Shown here one piece after another: positions 54,005-62,449 of a stretch of 64,000 nt of DNA. The translations under genes were made by a program, and so were the position numbers. Each line of letters starts with the position of its first letter. Positions within the stretch are counted from its first letter, which is position 1. The stretch comes from Variovorax saccharolyticus. Its GTDB lineage: Bacteria > Pseudomonadota > Gammaproteobacteria > Burkholderiales > Burkholderiaceae_C. The stretch is taken from positions 186,001 through 250,000 of the forward strand of contig NZ_JASZYT010000001.1 in assembly GCF_030316765.1 (NCBI RefSeq), read 5' to 3'. The notes beneath the pieces were generated by a model, which had not been told where the DNA came from, made no database searches, and saw only the letters and a program-made list of their open reading frames with translations.

Positions 54005-54780
54005 GGTTCGAGCTCGAGGATCACGGGCGCGTGGTCGCTGGGCTTTTCCCACTTGCGCGGCACGCGGTCGATCACGCAGCCCTTGACGCGCGGCACCAGC
54101 GGCTGGCTGACCAGGATGTGGTCGATGCGCAGGCCGCGGTTCTTCTGGTAGCCGAGCATGCGGTAGTCCCACCAGGAGTAGCTCTTGGGCGGCTGGTCGA
54201 ACAGGCGGAAGCTGTCGGTCAGCCCGAGCTGGAGCAGGGCCTTGAAGTGCTCCCGCTCCTGGGTCGTGTGGTGGATGGTCTCGGCGAGGCCTGCGGGGTC
54301 GTAGCTGTCGCGGTCTTCGGGGGCGACGTTGAAATCGCCGAGCAGGACCAGGTCCGGATGGGCGGCGAGTTCCTGCTTCAGCCAGCTGTGGAGGCCGTCG
54401 AGCCACTTCATCTTGTAGACGAACTTCTCGCTGTCGGGCGCCTGGCCGTTGACGAAGTAGCCGTTGACGATGCGCAGTTCGCCGGCCGGCGTGTCGATGG
54501 TGGCACTGATGACACGCGAGTGCTCGTCGGCGAAGCCGCCGATGTTCTTCAGGACGTCGCGCACCGGCGCAAGGCTCAGGATCGCGACTCCGTTGTAGGT
54601 TTTCTGGCCGAACACGGCCGCATCGTAGCCGGCCGATTTGAGCACTTCAAGCGGGAACTTGTCGTCGCTCATCTTGAGTTCCTGTAGGCACAGGACGTCG
54701 ACCGGATTGGCGATCAGCCAGTCGAGCACATGCTGCAGACGGGCGGTGAGGGAATTGACGTTCCAGGTGGCGATTTTCAT
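54001..54780 (-). CDS. xth: Exodeoxyribonuclease III
   Basis: A 259-residue AP endonuclease/exonuclease of the EEP fold. MKIATWNVNSLTARLQHVLDWL starts it, the metal Glu is in CLQELKM, and DLVLLGDFNVAP, LRIDHILVS and SDHAPVIL are the remaining active-site motifs. It repairs abasic sites. It is divergent from yqhA and overlaps the downstream lipoprotein gene by 4 bases. Confidence 0.96.
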   Translation of the reverse strand: MKIATWNVNSLTARLQHVLDWLIANPVDVLCLQELKMSDDKFPLEVLKSAGYDAAVFGQKTYNGVAILSLAPVRDVLKNIGGFADEHSRVISATIDTPAGELRIVNGYFVNGQAPDSEKFVYKMKWLDGLHSWLKQELAAHPDLVLLGDFNVAPEDRDSYDPAGLAETIHHTTQEREHFKALLQLGLTDSFRLFDQPPKSYSWWDYRMLGYQKNRGLRIDHILVSQPLVPRVKGCVIDRVPRKWEKPSDHAPVILELEP

Positions 54781-54911
54781 TGTTGGGGGCAAGCGGATGG
54801 CCTGGTGAGGAAAACTGGTGCGCCGAGTCTGTCGTACCGTACGATGCGCCGCAAGTCTTGCGGCAGCGGCGTCTGCCAGACCCAGAATTCCAACCATAGG
54901 AGGGCTTCCTG

Positions 54912-55388
54912 ATGATGCGACGAGTCCTGGCTTCGAGCCGCTACATCATGATTATTCCCGTGATCGGGACGTTCCTGGGCTCCGTGGCATTGATCCTCTA
55001 CGAAGCGATCGCGCTGTGCTCGAGTTTCATCGACACGATCCGCGATGGCTCGGTCTCGGCCAAGTCGGTCAAGATATTCGCGGTCGGCATCGTCGAGGCC
55101 GTCGATGTGTTCCTGATCGGCATCGCGGTCTACATCATCAGCATCGGGCTCTATTCGCTGTTCATCGACGACAAGCTCCCGCTGCCCAAGTGGCTGGAGG
55201 TCCACAACCTCGAGGACCTCAAAGGCAACCTGGTCAGCGTCGTCATCGCGGTTCTGGCCGTGCTGTTCCTGCGCGAGGTCGTCGCCTGGGAGGGCAGCAG
55301 CGATATCGCCGCGTTCGGTGCCGGACTGGCGCTGGTGGTGGCGGCGCTGACCTTCTTCCTGATGAAGAACAACGCGCGCCGGCGCTAG
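54912..55388 (+). CDS. YqhA-family (UPF0114) membrane protein
   Basis: A 158-residue protein with four membrane helices. MIIPVIGTFLGSVALILYEAIAL and VDVFLIGIAVYIISIGLYSLFIDDKLPLPKWLEVHNLEDLK are conserved in the YqhA family. Function is unknown; some relatives are linked to acid and pressure stress. AGGAGG lies eight bases before the first ATG. It is convergent with folA. Confidence 0.9.
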   Translation: MMRRVLASSRYIMIIPVIGTFLGSVALILYEAIALCSSFIDTIRDGSVSAKSVKIFAVGIVEAVDVFLIGIAVYIISIGLYSLFIDDKLPLPKWLEVHNLEDLKGNLVSVVIAVLAVLFLREVVAWEGSSDIAAFGAGLALVVAALTFFLMKNNARRR

Positions 55389-55395
55389 CCGCGCT

Positions 55396-55887
55396 TCAGC
55401 CTCGTTCGAGCGTGACGAAGCTGAAGGGAATCCCGTTGGCCGCCACCTGCGACGCGCGCGCGGTCCGACGCCAGCCGGCGCCGAATTCGGGCGCCCAGGC
55501 GTCGCCGTCGTAGTTCTTCTCGATCTCGGTCAGCAGCACCCGCTGCGCCAGCGGCTCGGCCTCGGCGTAGATCTGTGCGCCACCGATGACCCAGGCCTCG
55601 GCCGCTGCGGCCTGCTGGCAGAGGGCGATGGCCTCTTCGAGGCTGCCCGCACGCTCGGCGCCCTCGGCCTGCCAGCCGTCGTTGCGGGTGACCACGATGT
55701 TGCGGCGGCCGGGCAGGGGACGGAAGCGCGGCGGGATCGAGTCCCAGGTCTTGCGGCCCATGATCACCGGCGCGCCCATGGTCTGCTGCTTGAAGTGCGC
55801 CATGTCCTCGGGCAGGTGCCAGGGCATCACGCCGTCGAGGCCGATCACGCCGTTGGCGGCGCGCGCGAGGATGAGGTTGATGCGCAT
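55396..55887 (-). CDS. folA: Dihydrofolate reductase
   Basis: A 163-residue type I DHFR. ANGVIGLDGVMPWHLPEDMAHFK holds the catalytic Asp (Asp27 equivalent), VIMGRKTWDSIPPRFRPLPGRRNIVVTR the NADPH site, and WVIGGAQIYAEA the second cofactor segment. It regenerates tetrahydrofolate consumed by ThyA, whose gene ends four bases upstream. The pair forms the end of the ccdA–ccdB–thyA–folA run. Confidence 0.96.
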   Translation of the reverse strand: MRINLILARAANGVIGLDGVMPWHLPEDMAHFKQQTMGAPVIMGRKTWDSIPPRFRPLPGRRNIVVTRNDGWQAEGAERAGSLEEAIALCQQAAAAEAWVIGGAQIYAEAEPLAQRVLLTEIEKNYDGDAWAPEFGAGWRRTARASQVAANGIPFSFVTLERG

Positions 55888-55891
55888 CGCT

Positions 55892-56725
55892 TCAGACCGC
55901 CACGGGTGCCTTGATCGCGGGGTGCGGGTCGTAGCCTTCGATCTCGAAGTCTTCGTACTGGTAGTCGAAGATCGAGGCCGGCTTGCGCTTGATGACCAGG
56001 GTCGGGTAGGGCCGCGGTTCGCGGCTCAACTGCAGCGCCACCTGCTCGGCATGGTTGCTGTAGATATGGCAGTCGCCACCGGTCCAGATGAAGTCGCCGA
56101 CATCCAGCTCGCACTGCTGCGCGATCATGTGCGTGAGCAGCGCGTAGCTGGCGATGTTGAAGGGCACGCCGAGGAAGATGTCGGCGCTGCGCTGGTAGAG
56201 CTGGCAGCTGAGCTTGCCGCGCTCGCCGGGTGCCTGCGGCGGCGCCACGTAGAACTGGAAGAAGGCGTGGCAGGGCATCAGCGCCATCTTCGACAGCTCG
56301 GCCACGTTCCAGGCGCTGACGATGATGCGGCGCGAGTCGGGATTGCTCCTGAGCGTGTCGATCACCTGCTGGATCTGGTCGATGTGGCCGCCGTCGGGCG
56401 TCGGCCAGCTGCGCCACTGCACGCCGTAGACCGGGCCCAGGTCGCCGTCCTCGCGCGCCCACTCGTCCCAGATCGTGACGCCGCGCTCCTTGAGCCAGTT
56501 GTTGTTGCTGGAGCCGGTCAGGAACCACAGCAGTTCCTGGATGATGGACTTCAGGTGCACCTTCTTCGTGGTGACCAGCGGGAAGCCCTCGTTGAGGTCG
56601 AAGCGCATCTGGTGGCCGAACACGCTCTTGGTGCCGGTGCCCGTGCGGTCGCTCTTGTGCACGCCGGCCGTGTCGACGTGGCGCATGAAGTCTTCGTATT
56701 GGGAGCGGATGGGGCGGGGGGTCAT
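55892..56725 (-). CDS. thyA: Thymidylate synthase
   Basis: A 277-residue Thy[26 protein letters not shown], the catalytic Cys in [34 protein letters not shown] and [12 protein letters not shown] are the conserved segments. It makes dTMP from dUMP. Its ATG lies one base past the ccdB stop, and folA follows by four bases, so the toxin–antitoxin pair leads the operon. Confidence 0.97.
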   Translation of the reverse strand: MTPRPIRSQYEDFMRHVDTAGVHKSDRTGTGTKSVFGHQMRFDLNEGFPLVTTKKVHLKSIIQELLWFLTGSSNNNWLKERGVTIWDEWAREDGDLGPVYGVQWRSWPTPDGGHIDQIQQVIDTLRSNPDSRRIIVSAWNVAELSKMALMPCHAFFQFYVAPPQAPGERGKLSCQLYQRSADIFLGVPFNIASYALLTHMIAQQCELDVGDFIWTGGDCHIYSNHAEQVALQLSREPRPYPTLVIKRKPASIFDYQYEDFEIEGYDPHPAIKAPVAV

Positions 56726-56726
56726 G

Positions 56727-57041
56727 TCAGTACGAACCGAAGAGGGTGTCGAGGGCGTCGGCGATGAGGCCGCTCTGGGGCTGCAGGCTGGTGATCGGCG
56801 TGCGCAGCTCCGCGGCCGGAAAGGCGGCCAGCGCGGCGGTGTCGAGGATCACTTCCAGCCCGTCGATGACGAACGCCGGATTCAGGTCGCGCATCGGGCG
56901 CCCGAAGGTCCTGGCGGGGCGCAGCGGCACCACGACCCGGGTGTCGACCGCGCTGATGTAGTTGTTCTGCAGGTCGAGCAGATAGGGCGTTCTGTTGCGC
57001 AGCTCGGCATCGGGATGCCGGTAGACCTCGTAGCGGGCCAT
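56727..57041 (-). CDS. ccdB: CcdB-family gyrase-poison toxin
   Basis: A 104-residue CcdB homologue. [37 protein letters not shown] and the later [26 protein letters not shown] align with the plasmid CcdB pattern (FVDVQSD, RMVIPL, LYPVVHI). The last residues read DTLFGSY; the E. coli tail is MFWGI, whose Trp contacts gyrase. The Trp is missing here, so activity is uncertain. It lies four bases after ccdA and one base before thyA. Confidence 0.9.
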   Translation of the reverse strand: MARYEVYRHPDAELRNRTPYLLDLQNNYISAVDTRVVVPLRPARTFGRPMRDLNPAFVIDGLEVILDTAALAAFPAAELRTPITSLQPQSGLIADALDTLFGSY

Positions 57042-57045
57042 GGGC

Positions 57046-57288
57046 TCAGAAGGTCCGGTATTTGGCGAGCGGCAGGCCTTCCTCGGCGATGCGCGCGTTG
57101 TAGGCAGCGATGCCTTCCTTGTTGTCCTCGTTCCACTTTTCCCAGTAGCGGCGCTTCACTTCCTCGGCCAGCAGGCCGTCGACCGTCTGCGAGACGTTCA
57201 TGCCGAGCTCGCGCGCCATTTCAAGCACCTTGCTGTTGAGCGACAGGTTGGTCGGCTTCTTGGGTGCGTGAGGATCGAATCGAAGCAT
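57046..57288 (-). CDS. ccdA: CcdA-family antitoxin
   Basis: An 80-residue CcdA homologue. An N-terminal ribbon-helix-helix-like DNA-binding half (KKPTNLSLNSKVLEMARELGMNVSQTVDGLLAEEV) is followed by the toxin-wrapping half WEKWNEDNKEGIAAYNARIAEEGLPL, matching E. coli CcdA's RWKAENQEGMAEVARFIEMNG. AAGGA precedes the ATG at 57288. As in other modules it likely represses its own promoter, and therefore also the following thyA and folA. Confidence 0.9.
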   Translation of the reverse strand: MLRFDPHAPKKPTNLSLNSKVLEMARELGMNVSQTVDGLLAEEVKRRYWEKWNEDNKEGIAAYNARIAEEGLPLAKYRTF

Positions 57289-57338
57289 GGGAATTCCTTG
57301 TGCACGAAGAATGCGCATAGTTTACGCGCATCCGAACT

Positions 57339-58760
57339 TCAGGCTGAACGAAGCACCCGGCCCGGATTCAGGATGTTCTGCGGGTCCAGCCCGCGCTTGA
57401 TGGCGCGCATCATCTCGAGCGCGACCGGCGACTTGTGCTTCTCGAGCTTGTCGACCTTGAGCGAGCCGACGCCGTGCTCGGCCGAGAACGAGCCCTCGAA
57501 TTTCTCCACGGCGTCGTAGACCAGCGTGTTGATCCGGTCCTCGTGGTCGCGCAGGAAGGCCTTGTTGTCGCCGCCGTCCGGCGCCTGCACGTTGTAGTGC
57601 AGGTTGCCGTCGCCGAGGTGGCCGAAGTTCACCAGCCGCACGCCCGGGATCTCGCGCGCCAGCAGCGCGTCGGTCTCGGCCACGAAGGCCGGGATGCGCG
57701 ACACCGCGATCGAGATGTCGTGCTTGATGTTGAGGCCTTCCTCGGCCTGCGCCAGCGGGATGCTCTCGCGCACGTGCCACAGCTGGTGCGCCTGCGTGAG
57801 GTTCTCCGCGACCACCGCGTCGGTCACGCAGCCGTCTTCGAAGGCGGTTTCCAGCAGCGCTTCGAAGCGCGCGCGGGCATGGTCCTCGGATTCGCTGTCG
57901 GAGTTCTCGAGCAGCACGCAGTAGGGCACGGCATCGTCATCGGCGAAGGGCACGCGCAGGGCAGGAAAGTGCTTGGCGACCAGGCTCAGCGCAAACTTGC
58001 CCATGACCTCGAAGCCGGTCAGGCCCGGGCCGAGGCGCCGGTGCGCTAGGCCCAGCAGCGTGACCGCGTGCTCCAGCGACGGCACCGCCGCCCAGGCCGT
58101 GAGCTGCGCCGCCGGCAGCGGGTAGAGCTTCATGGTCGCGGCCGTGATGACGCCCAGCGTGCCCTCGCTGCCGATCATGAGATCGCGCAGGTCGTAGCCG
58201 GTGTTGTCCTTGCGCAGGCCGCTGGTGCCTTCCCAGACCGTACCCTGCGGCGTCACGACCTCCAGCCCCAGGCAGAGGTCGCGCGTGTTGCCGTAGCGCA
58301 CGACCTGCGTGCCGCCCGCATTGGTCGCCAGGTTGCCGCCGATGGTGCAGCTGCCCTCCGCCGCCAGGCTCAGCGGAAACAGGAAGCCGGCGTTGCGCGC
58401 CGTCTCCTGCAGCGTCTGCAGCACGCAGCCGGCCTCGACTGTCATCGTGAGGTTGGCGGCGTCGATGCTGCGGATCCTGTTCAGCCGCTGCAGGCTCAGC
58501 AGCACCTGGCTGCCGCTCTCGTCGGGAATGGAGCCGACCGCCAGGCCGGTGTTGCCGCCTTGCGGCACGAGGGAGGTGCCGGCCGCGGCGCAGGCCTGGA
58601 CCACCGCCGCCACCTGCTGCGTGTCGCCGGGCCGCACCACGGCCAGCGCCTTGCCGCGCGAGCGTTTGCGCCAGTCCTGCTCCCAGGCGCTCAGATCGCC
58701 TTCGGTGAGCACGTTCGCCGCGCCGACGATCGCGCGCAGCCTGTCCAACAAAACGCTCAT
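57339..58760 (-). CDS. FAD-binding D-2-hydroxy acid oxidase/dehydrogenase (GlcD-like)
   Basis: A 473-residue flavoenzyme of the PCMH/FAD-oxidase C family. LVPQGGNTGLAVGS and GSCTIGGNLATNAGGTQVVRYGNTRDL bind FAD. The C-terminal half has FGHLGDGNLHYNVQ and FSAEHGVGSLKVDKLE, typical of GlcD and D-lactate dehydrogenases. It oxidises a D-2-hydroxy acid, possibly glycolate, lactate or 2-hydroxyglutarate, and no glcE/glcF partners are visible. The start overlaps the DUF2069 stop by 4 bases. Confidence 0.93.
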   Translation of the reverse strand: MSVLLDRLRAIVGAANVLTEGDLSAWEQDWRKRSRGKALAVVRPGDTQQVAAVVQACAAAGTSLVPQGGNTGLAVGSIPDESGSQVLLSLQRLNRIRSIDAANLTMTVEAGCVLQTLQETARNAGFLFPLSLAAEGSCTIGGNLATNAGGTQVVRYGNTRDLCLGLEVVTPQGTVWEGTSGLRKDNTGYDLRDLMIGSEGTLGVITAATMKLYPLPAAQLTAWAAVPSLEHAVTLLGLAHRRLGPGLTGFEVMGKFALSLVAKHFPALRVPFADDDAVPYCVLLENSDSESEDHARARFEALLETAFEDGCVTDAVVAENLTQAHQLWHVRESIPLAQAEEGLNIKHDISIAVSRIPAFVAETDALLAREIPGVRLVNFGHLGDGNLHYNVQAPDGGDNKAFLRDHEDRINTLVYDAVEKFEGSFSAEHGVGSLKVDKLEKHKSPVALEMMRAIKRGLDPQNILNPGRVLRSA

Positions 58761-59161
58761 GGCGTCGCCCCTTCGAGTTTGCGAGCCTCGGCGGCGTTGC
58801 GCAGCCGCAGCCGCACATGCCACGCACAGGCCGTGAAAAGCGCCAGGCACAAGAGCACCTGGATCAGCGCCAGCACCTGGCCGACGCCGTTGGTGTCGCT
58901 CCAGGCGCGCACCACGCCTTCGGTGAAATAGAGCCAGACCATCAGGCTGACCCAGCGGTAGGTGTACATGCGGTTCTTCAGCAGGCCGGCCAGCGGCACC
59001 ACCAGCGGCAGCACCTTGAGCGCCAGCCATGAACCGCCCGGGCGCAGCGGCGCCAGCCAGAGCTCCCAGGCCAGGCCGAGCACGATCAGCCCGACGAGGC
59101 TGCCGACGGCAAGCCATCGGGTGGCGGAAACGGAGGCGGTGGGGAGGGTGGAGACGGTCAC
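58757..59161 (-). CDS. DUF2069 membrane protein
   Basis: A protein of about 134 residues with four membrane helices. LAPLRPGGSWLALKVLPLVVPLAGLLKNRMYTYRWVSLMVWLYFTEGVVRAWSD is the DUF2069 signature. The start is GTG at 59161, the only good candidate before the first helix. It overlaps the GlcD-like gene. Function is unknown. It is divergent from yihY. Confidence 0.82.
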   Translation of the reverse strand: MTVSTLPTASVSATRWLAVGSLVGLIVLGLAWELWLAPLRPGGSWLALKVLPLVVPLAGLLKNRMYTYRWVSLMVWLYFTEGVVRAWSDTNGVGQVLALIQVLLCLALFTACAWHVRLRLRNAAEARKLEGATP

Positions 59162-59224
59162 GGCGGGGGCAATTCGGGCGGGCTGCGCCGGAGCGGCGAA
59201 AGACCCGGTGGCATGATAACGGCC

Positions 59225-60427
59225 ATGAATCGCCGGCAACTGTGGAGGGATCTTTCGCACTTTCCATGGGGCAACACCGCCGCCGTGCTGGGCGAGCGTT
59301 TTCGCGAGGACCGGCTGGGACTCACCGCCAGCAGCCTGACCTTCACCACCACCATCGCGATGGTGCCCTTCTTCACCGTGGCGGCGGCGCTGTTCACGGT
59401 GTTCCCGATGTTCAGCACGATGCAGGGCCGGGTCCAGCGCTGGCTGATCGACAGCCTGATCCCGGACAACATCGCGCGCCAGGTGCTGGGCTACGTGAAC
59501 CAGTTCGCCAGCAAGGCCAGCGGCCTCGGCGTGGCGGGCCTGGTGGTGCTGCTGATCACGGCGGTGGCGCTGATCCTCACGATGGACAAGGCGCTCAACA
59601 ACATCTGGCGGGTGCGCAAGCCGAGGCCGCTGGCGCAGCGGGTGCTGATCTACTGGGGCACGATCACGCTGGGGCCGCTGGTGCTGGCGCTGAGCCTCAG
59701 CACCACGGCGTCGTTCTTCTCGGCCTCGCGCGAGTTCGTGGGCGGCGCCGTCGTCAAGCTGCTGTTCGACAGCTTCGAATTCGTGTTGCTGGCCGGCGGC
59801 GTGGCGGCGCTCTACCGCTTCGTGCCGAACACCCACGTCAAGTGGACGCATGCCTGGGCCGGCGGCGTCTTCGTCGCCGCCGCGATCGAGGTCGCCAAGC
59901 GCGTGCTGGCCTACTACCTGAGTCTGGTGCCGACCTATTCGGTGCTCTACGGGGCCTTCGCGACGGTGCCGATCCTGCTGGTCTGGATCTACGTGGCCTG
60001 GGTGCTGGTGCTGCTCGGCGCGGTGATCGCGGCCTACCTGCCGAGCCTGCTGGCAGGCGTGGCCCGCCGCGGCGGCGCCGCCGGCTGGTCGATGCAGCTG
60101 GCGGCCGAGGTGCTGCAGTTGCTGCATGCCGCCCGGTCCACGCCGGCCAGTGGCCTGGGCGCGGGCGAGCTGGTCAGCCGGATGAAGGTCGACGCGCTGC
60201 AGCTCGTGCCGGTGCTCGAGACCCTGGTGGCACTCGACTGGATCGCGCCGCTGGCGGAGGAGCGGCGCAACGACGACCCGCGATTCGTGCTGCTGGCCGA
60301 CCCTGCGACGCCGCTCGAGCCGCTGCTGCGCGAACTGCTCATGCCGCAGGCGCCGCCGCTGCGCAACCTGTGGAGCCGGGGTCCATTGGAGGACCTGCGG
60401 CTGCAGGATCTGCTGGCGACTCGATAA
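59225..60427 (+). CDS. yihY: YihY/BrkB-family membrane protein
   Basis: A protein of about 400 residues. The first 290 residues are the six-helix YihY domain (TASSLTFTTTIAMVPFFTVAAALFTVFPMF; VLYGAFATVPILLVWIYVAWVLVLLGAVIAAYLPSL). A C-terminal soluble region with a winged-helix-like stretch (LLHAARSTPASGLGAGELVSRMKVDALQLVPVLETLV) follows. It was once called RNase BN but is a membrane protein of unknown function. ATG at 59225 is chosen; 59213 is an in-frame alternative. Confidence 0.93.
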   Translation: MNRRQLWRDLSHFPWGNTAAVLGERFREDRLGLTASSLTFTTTIAMVPFFTVAAALFTVFPMFSTMQGRVQRWLIDSLIPDNIARQVLGYVNQFASKASGLGVAGLVVLLITAVALILTMDKALNNIWRVRKPRPLAQRVLIYWGTITLGPLVLALSLSTTASFFSASREFVGGAVVKLLFDSFEFVLLAGGVAALYRFVPNTHVKWTHAWAGGVFVAAAIEVAKRVLAYYLSLVPTYSVLYGAFATVPILLVWIYVAWVLVLLGAVIAAYLPSLLAGVARRGGAAGWSMQLAAEVLQLLHAARSTPASGLGAGELVSRMKVDALQLVPVLETLVALDWIAPLAEERRNDDPRFVLLADPATPLEPLLRELLMPQAPPLRNLWSRGPLEDLRLQDLLATR

Positions 60428-60470
60428 TGGCGCCGGAAACCTCCCTGCCCCTTTCTCTTTCGCCATCGCC

Positions 60471-60842
60471 TTGACCGACTTCGCAACCACCGTCCCCGAC
60501 GACCGCCTCTGGGTCGTCTGCCTGTGCGCCGAATGGTGCGGCGCCTGCCGCGAGTACCGGCCCCTGTTCGAGCAGGTGGCGCGCGAGCATCCGGATTTCC
60601 GCTTCGCCTGGGTCGACATCGAGGACCACGCGGACATCGCGGACGACTTCGACGTCGAGACCTTTCCCACGATCCTGATCGCCGACGATGCCGGCACCCG
60701 CTTCCTGGGGCCTCTGCTGCCGCATGCCGAGACGCTCGCGCGCCTGCTCGACGCGCTGCAGCCGGCCCAGGCCCTGGTTCCCGAGGTGGCGACCCTGCTC
60801 GGGGCGCTGCAGCGCGAGCCCTTGACCTTCTCGGTCCGATGA
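60471..60842 (+). CDS. Thioredoxin-family protein
   Basis: A 123-residue thioredoxin fold. The active site is CAEWCGACREYRPLFE (CxxC = Cys-Gly-Ala-Cys), followed by DIEDHADIADDFDVETFPTILIADD with the cis-Pro. The start is TTG at 60471, since no ATG fits. The Cys-Gly-Ala-Cys core differs from the usual CGPC and shifts the redox potential. It lies 43 bases after yihY and overlaps the next gene by 4 bases. Confidence 0.86.
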   Translation: MTDFATTVPDDRLWVVCLCAEWCGACREYRPLFEQVAREHPDFRFAWVDIEDHADIADDFDVETFPTILIADDAGTRFLGPLLPHAETLARLLDALQPAQALVPEVATLLGALQREPLTFSVR

Positions 60843-61501
60843 AGATCCTTCTCTTCGGCGCCACCGGGATGGTCGGGCAGGGCGTGCTGCGCGAATGCCT
60901 GCTGGACCGCGAGGTGAGCGAAGTCGTGTGCGTCGGCCGACGCCCGAGCGGCGAGACGCACCCGAAGCTGCGCGACCTGGTGGTGGCCGACCCGGGCCAG
61001 CTGGCATCGGTGGAAGCCCAGGTGTCCGGCTTCGACGCCTGCTTCTTCTGCCTCGGCGTCTCCTCGGTCGGGATGAGCGAAGACGACTACAGGCGGGTGA
61101 CCTACGACCTGACGCTCGGGGCGGCGCGCACCCTGGCCCGGCTCAATCCCCAGATGACCTTCGTCTACGTGACGGGCGCCGGCACCGACAGCACCGAGCG
61201 TGGGTCCAGCATGTGGGCTCGCGTCAAGGGCGCGACCGAGAACGCGCTGATGCGGCTGCCGTTCAAGGCCGCCTACATGTTCCGCCCGGGCATGATCCAG
61301 CCGATGCACGGCGTGCGCTCGAAGACCGCGCTATACCGATGGGCCTACGTGGTCGCCAACCCGGTCTTCGGGCTGGTGCGCCGATGGCGACCCGATGCGG
61401 TCACGACCAGCGAGCAGGTCGGGCGCGCCATGCTGGTGGTCGCCAAGCGCGGCGCGCCGAATCCGCTGGTCGAGATGGCGGACATCAACGCATTGCGTTG
61501 A
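60839..61501 (+). CDS. NAD(P)-binding Rossmann-fold protein (atypical SDR/HTATIP2-like)
   Basis: A 220-residue protein with the dinucleotide motif LLFGATGMVGQGVLRECL, then VVCVGRRPSG and FDACFFCLGVSSVGMSEDDYRRVTYDLT. It resembles atypical SDRs of the NmrA/HTATIP2 class that lack a clear catalytic Tyr-Lys pair. Its ATG overlaps the thioredoxin stop. The reaction is unknown; a regulatory NAD(P)-binding role is possible. Confidence 0.82.
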   Translation: MKILLFGATGMVGQGVLRECLLDREVSEVVCVGRRPSGETHPKLRDLVVADPGQLASVEAQVSGFDACFFCLGVSSVGMSEDDYRRVTYDLTLGAARTLARLNPQMTFVYVTGAGTDSTERGSSMWARVKGATENALMRLPFKAAYMFRPGMIQPMHGVRSKTALYRWAYVVANPVFGLVRRWRPDAVTTSEQVGRAMLVVAKRGAPNPLVEMADINALR

Positions 61502-61517
61502 GGCCGGGCGCCGGAGG

Positions 61518-62441
61518 ATGAGTCACAACGAGATCGCCATCGGTGTGGCGGCACTGGCATTGCAGCGATCTGGCCGCTTGGCAGGTGCTGCGCTTCGCCA
61601 GCTTCTTGACGAACTGCGGGCGGACGAGGGGGCCGGATCCCTTTCCATCAACGAGGTGCTCGAGCGCGTCGGTGTTTCCAGGCCGTCCGTGAACAAGTCG
61701 GTGGGAGACGCACAGCGCGACATCGAGAGGGGCCTGGCGCTCGGCATTGCACCGGTGCCGATGTCGTCCGATCGATACCCCGTCGGCTTGCGGCGGATCG
61801 CCGATGCGCCACCCGTGTTGTTCGTGCGCGGCGACATGGCGGTGCTGGACAAGCTTCCGGGTGTGGCCGTGGCCGGCACACGCAGGGCAACGCCGCATGG
61901 CCTGATGATCGCGGAGCGGATTTCCCAGTACCTGTCCGACGAGGGCTGGCCGATCGTGAACGAGCTGGCCATCGGAATCAATGCCGCAGCGCACGCCGGC
62001 GCGCTGAAAGGCAAGAGCTTGCCGATCGCGGTGCTTGCACATGGGCTCGAGCGGGCCGGCCCGGCCAAGCTTCGGCCGCTGGCGGATCGCATTCTGGAAG
62101 ATGGCGGGGCATGGGTTTCAGAGCATCCGGTGGGCGTGGCGGCCACTTCGGACAGCCTCGTCGCGTGCCACCGCATACAGGTGGGCCTGACCTGCGCCTC
62201 CATCTTCGTGGAGGGCACCGAGAAGAGCGCCTCGGCCGTCCATGCGGAGTTTTGCCATCGCGACGCGCAGACGGTGTTCGCCATACTTCCCGAAGCTGGC
62301 TCCAAGGTCAGCACGGCGAGCGCACTGCCGAAGATGCTTGTCGATCGGCATGGCGCGACGCCGATTTTTTCGCGCGCGGACTACCCGGCAATGCTGGAAG
62401 CCGTCGCAAGGCGAGCAGCTCAACTGCGCGCCGTGCCATAG
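61518..62441 (+). CDS. Stand-alone divergent DprA/Smf-family protein
   Basis: A 307-residue protein. Residues 110–290 have the DprA/Smf Rossmann pattern (VAVAGTRRATPHGLMIAERISQYLSDEG; AIGINAAAHAGALKGKSLPIAVLAHGLE). The classic SGxARGID reads NELAIGIN, and the F-x2-RNR motif reads VACHRIQVGL. An N-terminal region (SINEVLERVGVSRPSVNKSV) looks like a helix-turn-helix. DprA normally loads RecA on incoming ssDNA. Here it stands alone, away from comEC or topA, and its codon use is less GC-rich than its neighbours. It may serve defence or DNA processing; no function is shown. Confidence 0.82.
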   Translation: MSHNEIAIGVAALALQRSGRLAGAALRQLLDELRADEGAGSLSINEVLERVGVSRPSVNKSVGDAQRDIERGLALGIAPVPMSSDRYPVGLRRIADAPPVLFVRGDMAVLDKLPGVAVAGTRRATPHGLMIAERISQYLSDEGWPIVNELAIGINAAAHAGALKGKSLPIAVLAHGLERAGPAKLRPLADRILEDGGAWVSEHPVGVAATSDSLVACHRIQVGLTCASIFVEGTEKSASAVHAEFCHRDAQTVFAILPEAGSKVSTASALPKMLVDRHGATPIFSRADYPAMLEAVARRAAQLRAVP

Positions 62442-62449
62442 GGGGCGGC

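Noticed and set aside
58757..61309. 850-codon leftward frame across yihY
   Set aside because: Only the last 134 residues look like a real protein (DUF2069); the rest is opposite yihY and the thioredoxin-family gene.
61518..62441. Recognised anti-phage defence system
   Set aside because: The DprA-like gene has no defence partner next to it (no nuclease, TIR, helicase or kinase), so a named system cannot be claimed.
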